Source: Apiosordaria backusii
Taxonomy: Eukaryota; Ascomycota; Sordariomycetes; Sordariales; Lasiosphaeriaceae
NCBI GenBank assembly: GCA_030549205.1
Contig: JAUKTV010000005.1
Coordinates: forward strand, 2,046,001-2,110,000
Direction of reading: 5' to 3'
DNA length: 64,000 bases
Below the pieces are notes generated by a model. That model made no database searches and was not told the DNA's origin. It saw only the letters and a program-made list of their open reading frames with translations. The translations under genes and the position numbers were made by a program. Below, in pieces: positions 61,758 to 64,000 of the stretch. Every line of letters begins with the position of its first letter. Position 1 is the stretch's first letter.

Positions 61758-63804
61758 CTATAAACAAAATATACGCCAATCAACCATTAAATACAACGCC
61801 AGATCCCGTCCACAACATATCCAATAAATCCATCCCAAAACATTACCAATTCCCCACAAACCTCCCCCCCGAACTCGCATACCCCCAGCCCCCGTCAAAA
61901 CCACCACCACCACCACCACCACCAACCCCCCAATAACCCCCCACAAGAACAAATTCCAATCATCCGTCCACAGCGGCTTCCTCACCAAGTCCAAACTCCC
62001 TCCCCTTTTGCTATCCCCCTCCTTCGCCTTCCCATCCCCCCTCCACTGATCAAGCGGCTCCCACGGAACCCCCATCCCCTTATCCCCCAAAATCTGCTCC
62101 GCGGTAATCTTCGCCCCCGCCAGCACAATCGGCACCCCTGTCCCAGGATGCGTGCTAGCACCGACAAAATACGCGTTTCTCACACCCTTTGCTCTCGTCC
62201 TGGGGCGGAATGACAATACATTAAAGAAGGAGTGTGACAAGCCCAATATGGCTCCGCGGTCGAGGTTGAACTTTTGTTGCCATTCCGGAGGGGAGTTGAT
62301 GGTTTCTTCCATGATGAGGGACTCCAAATTGGCAAGGCCGGTGCGCTTTTCGATTGTGGCTAACACGGCCTTTTTGGCGGAGGCAACGAGGGATGGCCAG
62401 GAGGAGGCGGGGTGCGTGGTGGAGAGGTGGCCGACGGGAATGAGGCAGATTACTGCGTCCTTGTCTGGGGGCGCGGCGGTAGGGTCGACGCGGGAGGGGA
62501 CGTTGACGTACTATAGGGAGAGAGGTTAGCCTCAGGGAGGGGGGAACTAGGAAATAAAAGGGCGGGGACGTACGAAAGAGGGGTCGGAAGGGAGGGTGTG
62601 ACGCTTGAAAATGGCGTCAAAAGACTCCTTGTATTCATCCGCGAGGAAGATATTGTGGGTTCCTAGCTCGGGGATCTTTTTGGAGAAACTCCAGTAGAAA
62701 GAAATAGAGCTGCAGGAGGCTTCACGCTTGGAGAGGTCTTGGGCGTAGGGGGTTATTGTTGGCCCTACGGCTTTGTTTTCTGATTCTTGGGGGAAGAGAT
62801 TGTTGTACGCGTAGACGAGGTCGGCGTTGATGATCACGAGGTCGGCTTCGAGTTTTTCGCCGGATTCCAGCAGGACCCCGGTGGCAGTTTTGCCGTCTGG
62901 CCCGCCGGTTAGGACTTTCGCTACGGGGGTATTGAGACGGTATTGCACGCCTAGGCGGCGGCCGATGCGCTCGACGGCGGCGAGGACGGTTTGGAAGCCG
63001 CCTTTGGGGTACCAGATGCCTTCGGCGAGCTCGGTGTACTGCAAGAGACTGTACGTGCTGGGGGCGTCGTAGGGGGACATGCCCATGTACATGGTTGCGA
63101 AGGTGAATACTCTCCGGAGACGGTCAGACCAGAAGTATCTGGTGGCTCTGCTCCAGATGCTCTCGAGGGGGTGTAACGCGATGGTAGGCGCGACAAACCG
63201 CGGGTCGGCAAGTTGGGCGTGGTTGGTGAAGTTGCGGTGCAGGACATGTTGCAGGCTGATCTCGTAGTGACCGTGAGCCTCTGCTAGCCAGGAGAGATAA
63301 CGTTGAAATCCATCCGGCCCTTCCCACTTCTCAATCTCTCGCTTCATTGCAGCCGTGTCAGTGCTGCTTCTGAAGACGGCGCCATCAGAGAACCAGATCT
63401 GAACAATGTTAGTTTGCTGCCATAATTTTGGTGGCAGGTTGTACAAACATCATAATTGGGGAAGCATTGTAGCAACTCTACGCCTTCGGCTTCGAGTGTG
63501 GTGCCGAAGTCGGCAAAAGTCTCACGAAACAAATTTGGCAGCAGCAGCAATGAAGGGCCTTGGTCAAACCGAAATCCAGCTTCGGACCTGAAGATACTGC
63601 AACGACCGCCGGTGAAGTTGTTCTTTTCCAAAACTGTAACGTTCAATCCCGCCTTTGCCAAACGAGCGGAAATAGCAATTCCACCGGCTCCGGCACCTGT
63701 GGTTGTGTAAGTACGCATGCATGTCTCACGTCTCACAGGAGAAAAGGGGTAAGTAACTTTGACTTACCAATGACAATAGCGCTCCGTGGCTTCTCGTTCG
63801 CCAT
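61758..63804 (-). CDS. al-1: Phytoene desaturase (carotenoid biosynthesis)
   Basis: Exons are 63804-63768, 63696-63449, 63398-62574 and 62510-61758, in phase (donors GTAAGT, GTTTGT, GTACGT; third acceptor CTATAG), giving 620 aa, close to the Neurospora AL-1 size. The first two exons join inside the FAD dinucleotide-binding motif VIGAGAGGIAISARLAKAGL, which confirms the splice. Other family blocks are FTGGRCSIFRSEAGFRFDQG with PSLLLLP, CFPNYDIWFSDG, GMSPYDAPSTYSLLQYTE with GIWYPKGGFQTV, and near the end YFVGASTHPGTGVPIVLAGA. It desaturates phytoene toward lycopene or torulene-type products. The C-terminus has a hydrophobic anchor with an eight-Val run, encoded by a (CAC)n tract on the plus strand (about 61901-61923). 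The symbol follows the fungal orthologue. Confidence 0.95.
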
Positions 63805-63974
63805 ATTTCCCACAACTGAGTGACAGGACAACAATAATTTATGAGCAGAAGAAACAGCAAGCAAGATGATCCAAATGACGATTCTGAGACTTTGCACTAT
63901 TTGCTGTAACTCACAAGACGGCGCAATCAACCAAACTCTAGCAATGTTGCTTCTTGCTCTCTCAACGGCCGCCG

Positions 63975-63980
63975 GATCGA
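63975..63980. promoter_or_regulatory. GATCGA motif upstream of phytoene desaturase
   Basis: GATCGA lies 171 bp upstream of the start codon at 63804. Neurospora white-collar light-response elements contain GATCGA-type cores, and carotenoid genes are among their targets. A single short match is weak evidence. Confidence 0.3.
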
Positions 63981-64000
63981 GTAAAGTAATTCAGAAAAGT

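Overview
This window is nuclear DNA of a filamentous ascomycete, most probably a sordariomycete and possibly in the Sordariales. The evidence is short introns (about 50-90 nt) with GT donors, CTAAC/CTGAC branch sites and AG acceptors; dense genes on both strands; a CFEM protein; a class II myosin; a carotenoid phytoene desaturase; and large fungal ankyrin proteins. Nothing prokaryotic, viral or transposon-like was recognised. Gene models were assembled by hand, joining exons where donor, branch site, acceptor and reading phase agree. Exon coordinates are in each entry.

Layout. 1-8.1 kb is an accessory-looking region: an ankyrin plus degenerate subtilase protein (minus strand) is divergent from a multi-spanning membrane ankyrin protein (plus strand), and they share a 233-bp promoter. 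8.5-20 kb holds a tRNA-Asn, a CFEM GPI-protein, a cyclophilin, an Sgf11-like SAGA factor, a NAA50-like acetyltransferase with a PIP-box, and glucokinase. 20-26.5 kb is gene-poor, with one membrane-anchored Cys-rich protein. 26.5-38.5 kb is dense: an HSPA12-type Hsp70-like ATPase, a thaumatin-like protein, a small ankyrin protein, Pol III subunit RPC11, Mediator MED31, signal peptide peptidase and a phosphopantetheinyl transferase. 40.8-52.8 kb carries the conventional myosin II heavy chain, divergent from a Red1/ZFC3H1-like RNA-surveillance scaffold. 53.6-64 kb has a (CAT)45 tract, a second identical tRNA-Asn, an Osh1/2-type oxysterol-binding protein, a peroxisomal acyl-CoA thioesterase and a phytoene desaturase.

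Most genes are unrelated housekeeping functions and I see no biosynthetic cluster. The best candidates for something undescribed are the divergent ankyrin pair at 129-8066, whose subtilase domain has lost catalytic residues and which could belong to the fungal self/non-self or defence repertoire, and a structured element at 61316-61500 carrying A-box, B-box and T-runs. Three genes (large ankyrin, cyclophilin, thaumatin) need one or two extra bases to stay in frame, and for cyclophilin and thaumatin the missing bases fall in G-runs. This points to homopolymer under-calling in the assembly at least as much as to real pseudogenes.
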